Assembly (NCBI GenBank): GCA_027186245.1 | Contig: CP114482.1 | Location: 1,617,001-1,681,000, forward strand | Direction of reading: 5' to 3' | Source: Coriaria nepalensis | Lineage: Eukaryota; Streptophyta; Magnoliopsida; Cucurbitales; Coriariaceae | DNA: 64,000 nt | Shown here: piece after piece, positions 1 to 16,447 of the stretch | How positions within the stretch are numbered: the stretch's first letter is position 1 | How the letters are laid out: every line of letters begins with the position of its first letter | Made by a program: the position numbers and the translations under genes | The notes under the pieces: generated by a model | What the model was told of the DNA's origin: nothing | The model's database searches: none | Seen by the model: only the letters and a program-made list of their open reading frames with translations

Positions 1-283
1 ATGTAAACTAAATCGAGCTCTTTCCATCTTATAATAATACATTAAACACGGGTTATAAAGGTTAAAAGGGGCATACAAATAGTGAAAGGTACATTAGTCC
101 TTAGACCGAGTGTACCTTGGTACCAAAGACCCCCCCTCCCCATATTGCGGCAATTGCATAAAAGAGAACCAATTGGAAAGTTGGAAACTGTCTTCAGCTT
201 CACTTTGTTGATCAACACCCCTTTGGTTTTCGAGCTAGTTTCCATTGTCTTTCTGGCTTCTCAATACATGAAATTAATATAAA
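1..283. other. 3' flank of PAF1 gene
   Basis: This stretch lies downstream of the stop codon of the minus-strand PAF1/ELF7 gene. It probably holds the 3' untranslated region and then intergenic DNA. The short reading frames here have no recognisable domain. No other gene is seen. Confidence 0.5.
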
Positions 284-3200
284 CTAATCAGATATATCAT
301 CTTCTGCTCCACTATACTGATCGAGATCTTGATGCCGTGAAAGTTTATGGGGCCTTTCAAGACCGTCTTCAAGGTCCAACCTTGAATTTAGATAACTTCC
401 ATTTGAGTTATGATAAACCTGAAGGCAACAAAATATGAAATTAAAGAAAGGATTTAAATTAGTAAAGTACTTCTATGAATCCCATCTATGATCATACCCC
501 TGGATCCTTGTGTTCTATTGCAGCAACAGTTGCTCTCCGTCTTACAGTCACTTTTGAAGGAGTAGGAAAATGTTCAATCTCATCGTTTGATCTTCCTTCT
601 TTGGATCTCTTTTTTCTTAACATAAGCTTTGTAGGAAGTGGCTGCATTTTAAGGAATGGGTAAAGAACCAAACCAAATAAGAAAAACCATGTAGGAACAG
701 AAACAACATAGGATGAGAGAAAAATTAGAGTTTTAAGGAAAAACCGCATAGCGTGCTTCTGTATCATCAAATGAAACAAAATATGTCGTGGGATCATCTG
801 CATCATCACCCCGTACCTGTTGAAATGTCATACAAAATTGTTATCTTACTTTTTTGAAGGGCGCAGTTTATATTATGGTCAGGCAATATTTTATCAAGTT
901 TTGAAAACGTACATCCCAATTGTATTCACGAACCCAGGTAAATGAGACATCTTCCTGCTCGTCATACATATCCTTTGACAGCTGGAATTAAAACATGTAG
1001 GGTGCAAAAGAAACAGATTAGAGTGGAAGTTTTAAATATGGGCCCAAGGAATGGATTCAAACAGATTCGATAAAGCATTGACCTCATTTGGAGAAGGAGC
1101 CATATATGCCAGAAATTTCTCTGGTTCAGATGGGTCTGAGCCTGTTGCGATATAACTTTTCATAATGGCCTGTAACGGATAAGAAAGACAGACTACATGA
1201 GCATGATGCTTAAATAGAGAATTATCAAAATACTATTGTTGTTTAGTTATGGCATCCAATTGCTCGTAAAGAAAGCAGTTTTTTCAGTTATAGCATACAA
1301 TTGCTCATAAAGAAAGCTTTCTCCTTTATTGAAATTCAGGGGCTCTGGGCTTAGAAGCTGTAGTAGCAGTATTTATGATAAGAAGTACATGACTAATTCG
1401 ATTGACACTCCCCTGTGAGTGTATAAGAATTTCATACAAACATCAAAGAGTCTAGTCCTAGTGTTGACATAAAGATCAATGCAGCATGACTAAGAAAACA
1501 AAAATTTCACTCCCACATAACAGCTCTGAGGACATATACAGAATGCCTATCCTGTTCACTTATTTATTAATTAGAGCAAGCAAGTCTTAGTACCCATGGC
1601 AATACAGAATGCATGTTTCTTGAACCCACAAGGAAGAGCAGAGTAACTTGGTTCGGCCAGTGTAGCACAAACGAAATGATACAAGGCCTAAGAACTTACA
1701 CAAGAGCTATATCTACATTAACCAATGTCAAGGAATAGGTCTTGTACACAGGCCAAACTTATGAATCACTCAAAAGGATTTTAATATATGTTTGTCTCAA
1801 TTTATGACCACAACCACATTCTCAACCATATGATATTGGGGTAGTATAAGCAGCGTAACCCAATAACTCACTCGTGATTCATGAGCTTCGCGAATAGATT
1901 GGTCCAACTTTCCAAAACTCTCTGAATCGGCAGTGGGAGCACCATCAAATGCAACAATGACAAACTGGTCATCATACCTGGCATACGGCAAGGGAGGACA
2001 GTTAAATATTAGTATACAACTTCAGTTTTTTTTTTTTTTTTTTCTTTTTGGGGGGAAAGAGGGGGGGGGGGGGGGGAGGAGGAATAAGATCGCTATTCGA
2101 GTACATAACACTAAAGATGTAGGATACTATCTGAATAAACAAATATTAATGGTCATATTACATTTGACAAGTATAAATTTTCAGCATGAGCAATGAGCTT
2201 TAATATACAATTCCAATGAAAATCTTATACGATACCTCATGTGATCAACTTTTCCCATTCACTGGAAGTTGGGGTCCATAAGGAACTATGTAAATAGATT
2301 ACCTTTACAGATTAAGAGAAATGTATTAGATCTTCTCGTACCTCGCAAAATCAGGCAGCAGTGGCAAAACCTCAACAGGATATAAGCTTTTATTGGTCGC
2401 ATGAACTGGACGTGACTTGCATGCCTCAAATGATGCTTCAATTTCTTTGATTTGTCTTCCCCTGAAACATTTCCAGCGGCTTCACTAAAAGTACATGGAC
2501 TACAGTCCTGTGCTAACAAATTCAGATCAAGATTCCATTCATGGGCTTGTGGGAAAAGCACAGACCTATTGTTAAGCTTCTCCAAAACATTATGCCCTCC
2601 CTTCATTTCACGCAGTTCTTTGGCCTGTTTTTCAGTTAAAGACTGCACATACAAATCATATTAGTTGATCTAGCTTACTCTAATGCTTTTGGATCACAAT
2701 CTTCAACTAAAATGATCACATCTATCTGGTACCTGTTTTGTCGATTCAATGCTTAGAGGAGAAATATACTGTGTTTTAACTAGCCAAGCCACTCCTTCAT
2801 CAGTTGGTCGTTCTTTGATCCTTATACCATCCTTTTTAATGGGGGTCAGCAATACATCATCGCGTATTAAGTCTTCATCTTCAGGAGCAAGGGGTGGTCG
2901 AACACTGGGAGGACTAGATCACACAGAAAAAAAATAAAAATAAATTGAGAGTTGTGATGGTGCTTTACAAACTTCTGAGTTCTTTAAGATATAGAGGTGT
3001 AAGGAAATGATACTTGTAAACACTAAGATCGAGCAAGTCAAGAGGTATCCCAAGATCCGGTTCAACGTAAAGTTGGGGCTTGTAAATTTTCTCCAGAGAA
3101 GTAATTGTGTACTTTGTATAGCTACAAAACAATCAAAAAATGCCCAGCATAATTATTAAGTAGTTACAATAGGTGTTATAACATGAGAAAGCAAAGGTGA

Positions 3201-4402
3201 TCACATACTGTTCTTTATCCTTCCTCAGAGACATGAGCTTTGGTTGTGCACTTGCATCTGGTAGCTCATTCCGGAATCTTAAACAAACAAGTTTAAAGAG
3301 TGTTAGAATTTGCCTAAATAATCTTCCATATAAGGAGAAGTCAATACATTATTTGAATAATTATATGACAATTAAAACATCTATTGAACATTACACAGAA
3401 GTTCGTTCATGATAATAGAAGTATGCATATGAATTTTTACTTAGCTACGGTAGAGCAAATCAAAACGATTATAGCAGTTTTAGCCAAGAAAAATTATTTA
3501 TTTACGGCATTACTAAATAGGGATGTGAGTGCATATCAACATACTCACTTCAACTTGCACAAAAACGTTGTTGGCTTCTTCAACCTATTCTCAATCCTCT
3601 CGCCACTGAGAAAAGGAGCCGCTCGCCTATCTCCCATTCGTGATCCCGCTATCGGTCCATGTGCCTTCCCAGAAGATAACATCTGAGTTTTTTGCAGCAC
3701 TGTGTTCTGGGATTCCTTCAACTGTTGTCTATGTTTCTCTTCTTGCCTTTGCTTCTCAAATTCTCTTTTCTTCCTTATCCTTCTCTCTTCCTCTGTCTCC
3801 ACCCTCCCTGAAGGCCCATTGGACTTCTTGACAGGCACTGGCAGCCCAGGTCCTTTCTGCTGCTTTCCCTGATTCGAATGCTCAGACTCACGCCTCCCAG
3901 ATGCAACCACATCCTTATACACCCCTTTATTGCGCTCGTTCACCCCCCTGTCCGGAAAATTCTCCTTACTTTGAGGAGGTGCTGATGGAGGCGGTGAACC
4001 TGGCGGAGGAGGAGGTGGGATTGAAGAACTTGGAGGCGGAGAAGAAGGCAGAGGAGGAGGTGGTGGTTGAATTGACTGGTGACTTTGAGAATACTGAGGA
4101 TACTGCGAAGAGGAGTAATACATTGGAGGCTGTGGAGGAACTGACGGGGGTGCAGTTGGTGGGGGTGGAGGTTGATAAGGATACTGCGGGTGAGGAGGTG
4201 GCGGAGGAGGAGCAGCAGGAGCTGGTTGACTTCTGGATGAGCCATACTGATTATACTGACTATTACCATCATAACCACCGCCCCAATTTTGATTATACTG
4301 GCTTCCTCTCTGTTGTGGCGGAGGTGGTGGTGGTGCTCCTCCTTGAGGCGGAGGAAGGGGCTTTTGACTCGGTTGCGGAGGGAATGGTCTATACGAAGCC
4401 AT
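284..4402 (-). CDS. ELF7: RNA polymerase II-associated factor 1 (PAF1 complex subunit; ELF7/VIP2 homologue), 12 coding exons
   Basis: This is a subunit of the nuclear PAF1 complex, which travels with RNA polymerase II and supports histone H2B ubiquitination and H3K4/K36 methylation. In Arabidopsis, loss of ELF7 lowers FLC expression and causes early flowering. Exons (minus strand order): 4402-3549, 3277-3209, 3121-3014, 2913-2733, 2642-2566, 2461-2342, 1977-1872, 1169-1083, 981-913, 816-745, 641-498, 418-284. They sum to 2022 nt, giving 673 aa. The protein starts MASYRP and has a roughly 190-residue Pro-rich N-terminus, then a charged segment (ETEEERRIRKKREFEKQRQ). The conserved PAF1 core follows (KPTTFLCKLKFRNELPD, VEPDLGIPLDLLDL, SLTEKQAKELREMKGG, DGAPTADSESFGKLD, LRKKRSKEGRS, DEIEHFPTPSKVTVRRR), ending in an acidic tail. 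It is longer than the Arabidopsis protein mainly in the Pro-rich region. The exon 8 donor (GTCAAT) and exon 10 donor (GTTTTT) are weak but needed for homology. The gene looks intact. Confidence 0.95.
2026..2076. repeat. Poly-T / poly-G tract in a PAF1 intron
   Basis: An 18-base T run is followed, after a short spacer, by a run of six G and then a run of 16 G. It lies inside the PAF1 intron between exons 6 and 7. Long homopolymer runs like this are prone to slippage and sequencing error. Confidence 0.85.
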
Positions 4403-4459
4403 GCCCGGTTCTTCCTATAAACTTCTCGATTGGAGAAGAAAACTGAAGGAGAGAGAAAC

Positions 4460-4728
4460 CTGTGGGGAAAAAAAAAAAAAAAGACCTAGCAGAGCAAGAA
4501 CTCAATTTTGTGCAGTATCCCGTCTCTCATGATTAATAATCAAGCAGTAAAATTGAAAGTCAAAGCAACTAAAACCCTAAAACGGAGCCGAGCGATGAAG
4601 AGCAAGAATCGGAAAAGAGTATAAGCAAGCTCTAAATTCGTCGAAATAGAGAGAGCTAAAAACCCTAAAATGCAAGACAGACAGCTCAGAGAAGGTGAAT
4701 TCTTGTACCAAATCAAGAAAGCATTTAC
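4460..4728 (-). other. Probable 5' UTR intron of PAF1
   Basis: On the minus strand a donor-like GGGTAAATG (intron from 4728) is followed by a strong polypyrimidine tract and CCCCACAG acceptor ending at 4460, 58 bases before the start codon. This is the usual arrangement of a plant leader intron. Transcript evidence is not available, so it is an inference from splice signals only. Confidence 0.55.
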
Positions 4729-4829
4729 CCGATCTCTAGCTACAGGGCGAGAGAGGGAGAGTGAGAATGTGATCGAGTAAGCTTGTCGTGAATGGAGAGA
4801 GAGAAGGAAGTGCACTTGACGGCGTACTG

Positions 4830-6772
4830 TATTACCGGTACGGAAACGTACAAAACTCCGTTCATAAGATCTAATGCCGATTTGGATCCTTTTTACAGTT
4901 TATGGCATAAAAAATCAAGAAAATCTAATAGGATTTACAGTTTACTTAAGAAAAAGTAATTATTATATTAAAACTTTAATAACGATTTAGATCATTAATT
5001 CACTTTTTTAGTTATGGTTTGTATTTTATGAGTTTGTTTATATAGTTTCTAATTAATTTTTAATTTATATGTAATTTAACGATATTTTTAAGTCTCAATT
5101 ATATTGATATTACATATTAATATAATTATATCATATTATTAAAAAAAATATTATTATTTTTAATTAATATCTTATTATTTTTACTTTTTACCTCTATTAA
5201 TTTTTTATTATATTTTTTAATCTAAATTTTTATTTTAAGAAAAATGAAAAACTTAGTATAAAATTAAACGAACAATCTAATCTCTTCCTGATGTTTAGAT
5301 CGGACTAAGCGATTCTTTATAGAAAATCTAATTGGATTGATTAAATCATTTGCAAAAACAAGATCGATCAATCTAATTTTTTTTTATGAAGAATTAGATT
5401 ATATCAATTTTATTCATCTTTTTCTTCGCAAGAAAAAATTAGATCGACGCAAACGAATTTCTCATAAAAACTCATTTGGATACTTCAAATAGAGATTGGA
5501 TTGTTCCGATCAATATTTCTAGTAGGAAAATTTGAATTATTTCAATATATTTTTTTTCAAAAAATTAGATCGAGTTTTTTTCTTTTCCCTCTAATTATTT
5601 TTTTTAAGATTTAAATTATAAAAAAAAATTATTAAAAAAGAAAAAGAAAAATAAATGAAAAAATAATAAAATATTATTTTTAATGATATGTCATATTATA
5701 TTAACATATCATATTAATAATATTATCTGAAAATTAATTATAGTGAATTTCATTTAAACTTATATATAAATTAAAATTCTGATAAAAAATATATAAAAAC
5801 GAATTTATATAAAATTAAATTATACTGAATTAACCAGGAGAAATGTAAGCCTCATTTTGTGAAATCCAACGGGCTTTAGTATAAGCCCAAAGGAAGTGGC
5901 TTTGGTATCCCTTTTCCCACAGCCTTCAACCTCGCATAAATGGACAGAGAGAAAAATGCCCACATTGGAAAATTAAAAAAAATAAAAAAATAAATAATAA
6001 TAATAATAATAAATGCATAATCGAATCGGCCCATTAGGAATAATGCATAGGAAGCGCAACTGGTTTGCAGTAAGTGTGGGTTCCAATCCCTGACCTAAAG
6101 TATAACCCTTCCGGTGCAGCCTCTTTTTAGTCCTGTCATTGTCTTTACAAAGGAAAAAAATTAAAAAAAAAAAGAGATTAGTCTTATCCTATTTGATTTG
6201 CTTGATCTTGTTCAGTGACATATACATAATATCTTATGTCGGAATTTGGATAAAGAATAATATCCATCACAAATCATTACATTATAGTTTGTTATATATA
6301 TATATATATATATATATGTCACGTGTTGATACAAGCATAACATGATCACTGATCAGCAATCTGATAAGATCACTAACTTGAGCTCCATTAATCTCATTTA
6401 TGTTGGTTAGTACAACATTGAGCAAACTTACCTTTGTAGTCGCTTATTACATGCTAAGCTCAAACTTGCTTCATATTAGTATCAGCAGATTGGATCGATC
6501 TCTGCCTTTTAATTTTAAGTGTTGTCTTAATAAGATCATCTCATTCATTCCTTATTTGGCACGACCAGCTGTCCCGCCTGGACCGACCTGCTTGTCTTGC
6601 AAGCTGCGGATTAATCCATAAAAGCACTCGGTTTAAGACTTTTTGAGATTCCTCATAAGCTAACTAAATCATTTATAAACCGATCTCCATGAGTTTTAAT
6701 GTTATAGTTCCACGTGAGGGGAAATATTAGTATTCGATCTCTTAAGTACTCGTTGGTCGGACATTTTTTAGA
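4830..6772. other. Intergenic, very AT-rich, between PAF1 and the AHP pseudogene
   Basis: No convincing gene is present. The DNA is dominated by A/T runs, several copies of words such as ATTAGATCGA around 5.3-5.6 kb, a (TA)n tract near 6293-6317, and a short SINE-like segment near 6050-6180 described separately. Divergent promoter elements for PAF1 are expected at the left end, but no specific motif stands out. Confidence 0.5.
6050..6180 (+). mobile_element. Possible tRNA-derived SINE remnant
   Basis: The segment shows AGCGCAACTGGTTTGCAG followed about 12 bases later by GGGTTCCAATCC. These resemble the A-box and B-box of an RNA polymerase III promoter, and an A-rich tract follows near 6150-6175. 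This is the layout of plant tRNA-derived SINEs, but no full-length element or target duplication can be shown. Confidence 0.3.
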
Positions 6773-7707
6773 TTATCGGTAATCAGTAATTAGATTATAA
6801 GGTATAAGGTATGAATAATGAAATGTACCTAGCTTCTTTTTTAGTGCTGTATATTCTTTCTTCACTTGTTGGAATGTCCTCAAGCATCTGCAATTGCATG
6901 TAAACGTATCTTACGTAGTTATTGATTTAGGTATATATATATATATGTGTGTGTGTATGTATATAATTACGGACCCATCTCCACTTCTAGCAGCACAATA
7001 TTCTGTAAATTGTGTGCATTATAGTTTCACCTTTTTGGCTCCGATACCGCATGTATCCCATATTGTAAAATGGAGAATGAATTGAGGGTGAAGCTTGATC
7101 ACTATAATCCGACATTATCTTATGTAGCATATACCTAATGATACCTAATTGACAATACAAATTATTCTCTTTGTCCCCCTCAACCAATTGTTAATTGATT
7201 AATTACATACCTTGAGCTGCTCCCCTTGAATTGATGCATTATACTCATATAACTTGTTGAAGTCAAGAGGGCTCTTCTTCCTACAACAAATCGAAGAAGT
7301 TTTCGATTGATGATCATCGGACTTTAGTATGTTACGAGTATATAGTGGTTAAGAGATAAAAGATGATAAATCAATCAATCAATCACATACAATGATTGCT
7401 CTACGTTTGAGGATCAATCAGTACGAATCCCGGTAGTACAATGTGACAACTTCCTCAACAAAATTAGGGTTTGCATCGTCTTGAAGCTCTTCCAATTGGA
7501 TAAATTGTTCATCAAGAAATCCCTACATTGTTCCAAATTACTTACATATATTAAGTTTTGTGAATACAACACTTATGCCAGCATATGCATAGGCAATGAA
7601 TTCATTACATACACAAAGATATATATACAAGATCAAATATGAAGAACCTGATCGAAAAACTATTGCCTCATTGTAACGAGTTGCCTTCGCAACTGGTTTC
7701 TCTCCAT
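6773..7707 (-). pseudogene. Histidine-containing phosphotransfer (AHP/HPt) pseudogene, five decayed exons
   Basis: Intact relatives carry phosphate from cytokinin receptor kinases to response regulators. All parts are recognisable at about 7707-7648, 7522-7391, 7280-7211, 7046-6975 and 6887-6773: MERNQLRRQ, then FLDEQFIQLEELQDDANPN, the phosphoacceptor motif MHQFKGSSS, IGAKKVK, and CLRTFQQVKKEY. Damage is extensive. In-frame stops occur at 7660-7662 (MRQ*FFDQ), 7418-7420 (in the DSxRLIL block, where Arg is expected) and 7019-7021 (VKL*CTQF, where Glu is expected). Single-base insertions shift the frame near 7407 and near 7241, just before the His motif. The exon 4 acceptor reads CGG instead of CAG. 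Introns are retained, so this is a decayed gene copy and not a processed pseudogene. The phosphoacceptor His codon itself is preserved. Confidence 0.9.
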
Positions 7708-8402
7708 TTTTGAGAGATTTTTTAAGCATTCGAGAGAATGTTATATAATCTTAGAGGAAGAAAGATTATGTTGGGTAGAACTAGGTTAAAGGGTAATTAA
7801 CTAACTGAGCTGACACAGTCAATATAGGTTGGGGATAAGAGGTTTATATAGACGGAGAATGAAAGAGAGAGTGAGAAGTATAAAGGGAACACGAAGATCA
7901 TATCAGTAAATTAATAATCTTGATTAAATAATTTTTTTAAGTTCTAACTTAGAAATAATATATTAAATTTTTTCGATAATTTAATAATTCATTAAATTAA
8001 TATATTTTCTTGATCAAAATAATATTAATTTATCGAGATTTTATTTTATCTTTTATGTATGTGGACAAGTTATGTGAAGGAGAGGGAGGTTTAGGGTTTG
8101 GTATATACTATTTTAGGTCACCAGCTTATTTATTTAAGAAACATATAATTAAAACTATGTGTTAATAATTCTATTCTTATATGTGCTTGACATATGTGCA
8201 TTCGTGCATATTCTATATGCACCCTTTAATTGTTGGATATATACATGGTAATTAAATTATACATGTTACACATGAGATTCTTATAGCAAACCTAGGAAAA
8301 TGGTGAGAAATGATAATATTTATTTTTAAATATAAAAAAATAGGGAATGTAATTCATATTTTAACTAGTTTAAATTTTTTTATATATATTTAGTTATTTA
8401 TT

Positions 8403-8440
<38 letters not shown>

Positions 8441-10921
8441 GAGAGCTAATTTGAATCCTACTTCTACCTAATTTTAATTTATTCATATTTCATATCATGA
8501 TCAACATCTGTTTTTATTTGGAAAAATATTATTCATGAAATGGAGTTAAATGTTGATTAGATGTTAACTATAATTAGCAAAAAAAAAAATTAATTATTAT
8601 TATAATCAATGATCATATAGCCCTAATGCAATTGATTTATGAGATTCTGGTATGAGCAGTAAGAAGAAAGACATAATGGGAATCGTATGAAACAATGAAC
8701 TAATCCCCCTCCCCAACTTTCCAAATAAAGCATTGACATGCGACAGGCAATGTTAAATCTCTCGAATTCTCAATTATTGCTTTTTTTTTTTTTTTCTGTC
8801 ATAAATAAATCACATATTTTCAGCATTATACCATCTCCACTCACAACTGGTCTGTTTCTAAAACTATGTCAAAAGGTTGAAATGAAAAGTAGACATGTTT
8901 CAGATTCTAGATTTCTAGGTTCCATTACTTTCGAGTCACTACATTTTATAGGATTTGTCACTGTAGTAAGTAACGCACGAATGCAGTGAGGTGAAAATAT
9001 CTTATATCTTGGATTAGGCGATGACATATGAGAAGACCGTGTAGCCGATCCTGAAAGAATCGGGAACGAACTTAGATGATGATGACGACTATAATGAGGA
9101 AGGAAATGCATGTTATTCCTATCTATCAAGACTACGAAAATTTTTTAGCTCGAACTAATTGTGCTACCTTAGCCATCGGAGAGAATTATCCTCGCTATAA
9201 CTTCGGAAAAACTCTTCCATATCTTTATCATACTGCAGAGAGCTAGTTCGTGATATATTGTTCGGCTGGTAACCGATATCAACAGTGTACGTATATGTTT
9301 CAACAAACTGACGATCCGTTTTTCATTACGCTTCTGATCTCACTGTAACCACTAGCTACCATCACATGGTCAGGTCCAAATGTTATAAATTAATTCCACC
9401 AGTCAGCTCTATGCTTCCTTCTGTACGCTTGGAATGTCAATGAAAAGAAATGGAACTTTTTCCAAACAACTAAATCATGATGTTCCTGAAGAGACATATT
9501 CATAAGCCATGCATGCTTTAAAAGCTGTATTTCTCTTTAAAATTGACTTTGCATGCATGTATTTGAGGGCCCGTATCTACCTAAAAATCTAAAAGATGCA
9601 GTTATATATAATATTGAAAAAGAGTTATTGTATGGATATGTTTTACTGTAACGTGTCAAAACAAACTACATCATAATTACAAACATAACAGCGACGTGAT
9701 GGGATTGTGATGAATAAGAGTAATGTTTATAGCCGTGATCATGTTTGATTCGCCACGTGACCCCTAGAGCATATAGATACAAGATTAAAGTGATACGCCT
9801 TTACGCAATTGCAATGCTAATACGAACAAGAAGAATTCGATCGTAAGGTTAAACCTGTGCGTGGAGAATATAATTGGAGCAAGAGCAAATGCCAACAAAT
9901 GAAAAAGAAAGAGAATAATCGTCAAGGTTACCCAAATGAGAAATAGATTTATGTTGATACTAGGGAGCCAGAAAAAAACCCTGTAAGAATGTTTGGCATA
10001 AGAGGGCTGTCGAGCAGACATTGGTCCATTGTCATGTCTTTCTTTAAGAACTAAGACATTGGTTCATTCCCACTTTATTCCCTCTACCACGCCTAAATAT
10101 ATGTATATGTACACTACATTCCCTTTGATATGTTCGTCGCCCTTGTTTATCTGCGACTATAGTCACAGCTTCTGTTCTCCAAAGGAGGCCATGACAACAA
10201 GTGTTTTGGCCAGCGGCGGTGACTACAAGGACGCGGCATTCTATATATGAACATACTCTTCGTACATTGCGTCACTCATCTCATGAGAGTGATGTTTTAT
10301 GTTCATATGTTACTACTAACTCTCATACTAGGAAGGCGTTTATCCAGATTTTAATTTCTAAACTCTTGATTTTCACACTCCAATCATATACACAAATGCT
10401 AATCCAGATGGAAAAGATTCGGTCTATATGGCACAAGTCTGAACTCATCAAAATGAGATTGAATAAAAAATAATCTCAATTATTATATTTTTGAAATATC
10501 ATCTAATTTATAAATATTAAAATTTACCTTAATTTTTTTAATCACACCCATGATTCTGAATCGATCAGGACCAATAGGGTCTGTACCGATCCTTTTCCAA
10601 TCCGAACTACGGTGGAGCTTCTAATTAACCCCATCACAACCTTCCATTTGGCTACATAACTTTTCATCTTACTAATACATGGATTTATATCTGCTTGATG
10701 ATTGGTAACATAAAACTGTTACTTTTCTTTTTTGTGCAATACTTTTTGTAAAGAGTTTTCACAACACTTCATACAATTTATAATCTACTTACTACTCATT
10801 TGCCTACTCTCCCTTTCATAACCACCAAATTAAGAACAAAAAAATAATCAAACTATTACATGATTTTTTTTCTTCTTCTTTAAGAACACACATGAGAACC
10901 AGGGAAACTTTCCGGCACGGT
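7708..10921. other. Intergenic region between the AHP pseudogene and NADP-ME
   Basis: No gene can be supported. The left part is AT-rich and contains an ATT trinucleotide repeat near 8398-8440. A possible coding remnant on the minus strand (about 9164-9310) is listed separately. Short reading frames near 9.8-10.4 kb have no recognisable domains. The right end is the 3' flank of the NADP-malic enzyme gene. Confidence 0.5.
9164..9310 (-). other. Unidentified coding-like segment
   Basis: A 48-codon minus-strand open segment ends at a TAG at 9164-9166 and has protein-like composition, with words such as VDIGYQPNNISRTSSLQYD and DMEEFFRSYSED, then RWLR. No start codon or flanking exon is convincing. 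It could be the last exon of a decayed gene or chance. I do not recognise the family. Confidence 0.25.
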
Positions 10922-15597
<4,676 letters not shown>

Positions 15598-15811
15598 GGC
15601 GGAGAGAATTGTGGAGATGAGGGAGCGAGAGAGGAGAGATGAAGTCGTGAGAGAGTCCTCCTTGGTTTTCTGCTATGTTTCTTCCTATCTGTTTCCAAAT
15701 CCTTCCTACCCTCTTTCTCTGTCTCTCCACCTGGTTCCTGTTAGAGAAAGAGAAGAGAGAGGGAGATCGGAAACGGGTGTGAAAACTTACAAAAAACGTG
15801 TCCTTTTATTG

Positions 15812-15839
<28 letters not shown>
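15812..15839. repeat. (CT)n microsatellite upstream of NADP-ME
   Basis: About 14 CT units on the plus strand, which read as GA on the transcribed strand, about 215 bases upstream of the NADP-ME start codon. GA/CT tracts are common in plant leaders and core promoters. Confidence 0.85.
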
Positions 15840-15842
<3 letters not shown>

Positions 15843-16004
15843 CAATTCTCTCACTAGAAAAAAAAAATTAAAAAAATAATTTTTTTTTTCTTTGGGTTTA
15901 CACGATCAAGGCTGTGTTTGTTCCTACTTGGTATTTTGATCGATTAAATCGATCATAAAGGGGTTAAATTTGAAGGGGGAAAGTTTCAAGAAAAATTGAG
16001 GGGA

Positions 16005-16070
16005 GAATCCATGTAGGAAATGGTTGTTTTCACACAAGAATCCATGTAGGAAATGGTTGTTTTCACACAG
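16005..16070. repeat. 33-bp perfect tandem duplication
   Basis: Two adjacent 33-base copies starting GAATCCATGTAGG differ only at the last base. The near identity points to a recent duplication. No coding role is seen. Confidence 0.9.
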
Positions 16071-16402
16071 TCCTCATTATGACGTGGATCATGTCTTGTG
16101 CTCTCCATCCGCATCTACAACCAGACAATTAGCTATGTCGACTTGTGAGGTGGATCATGTCTTACTCTTACACCACCGTAGTAATGCGTCCTCCAGATAA
16201 ATCAAATTATATTTAGCCAAAATTTTTAAATTAAATTATAATATAATATAATCTCATATATTATATTATTTATTTTTATAATTATAATGAGATATAATTT
16301 ATCAAATAATCGTAAAATATATATATTAAAATTCCTTTCCAAATTTTTTACATTTTCTTTGTAATGCAGAGATCACGTGACCAGCTATAAATAAGAAAGA
16401 GA

Positions 16403-16447
16403 GAAAAGAAAAGAAAAGAAAAGAAAAGAAAAGAAAAGAAAAGAAAA
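16403..16447. repeat. (AAAGA)n pentanucleotide microsatellite
   Basis: About nine AAAGA units in tandem in intergenic DNA between NADP-ME and ABCG copy 1. Confidence 0.85.

Noticed and set aside
3901..4446. 181-codon plus-strand open frame rich in Glu, Val and Gly
   Set aside because: It is the antisense shadow of the Pro-rich first exon of PAF1; Pro codons read in reverse give such residues.
7538..7729. 63-codon minus-strand frame over the first AHP exon
   Set aside because: Its frame differs from the recognisable MERNQLRRQ frame; the latter matches HPt proteins and this one does not.
10029..10473. Short plus-strand frames near 10.0-10.5 kb
   Set aside because: They show no recognisable domain or splice-supported extension, and the composition is like the surrounding spacer.
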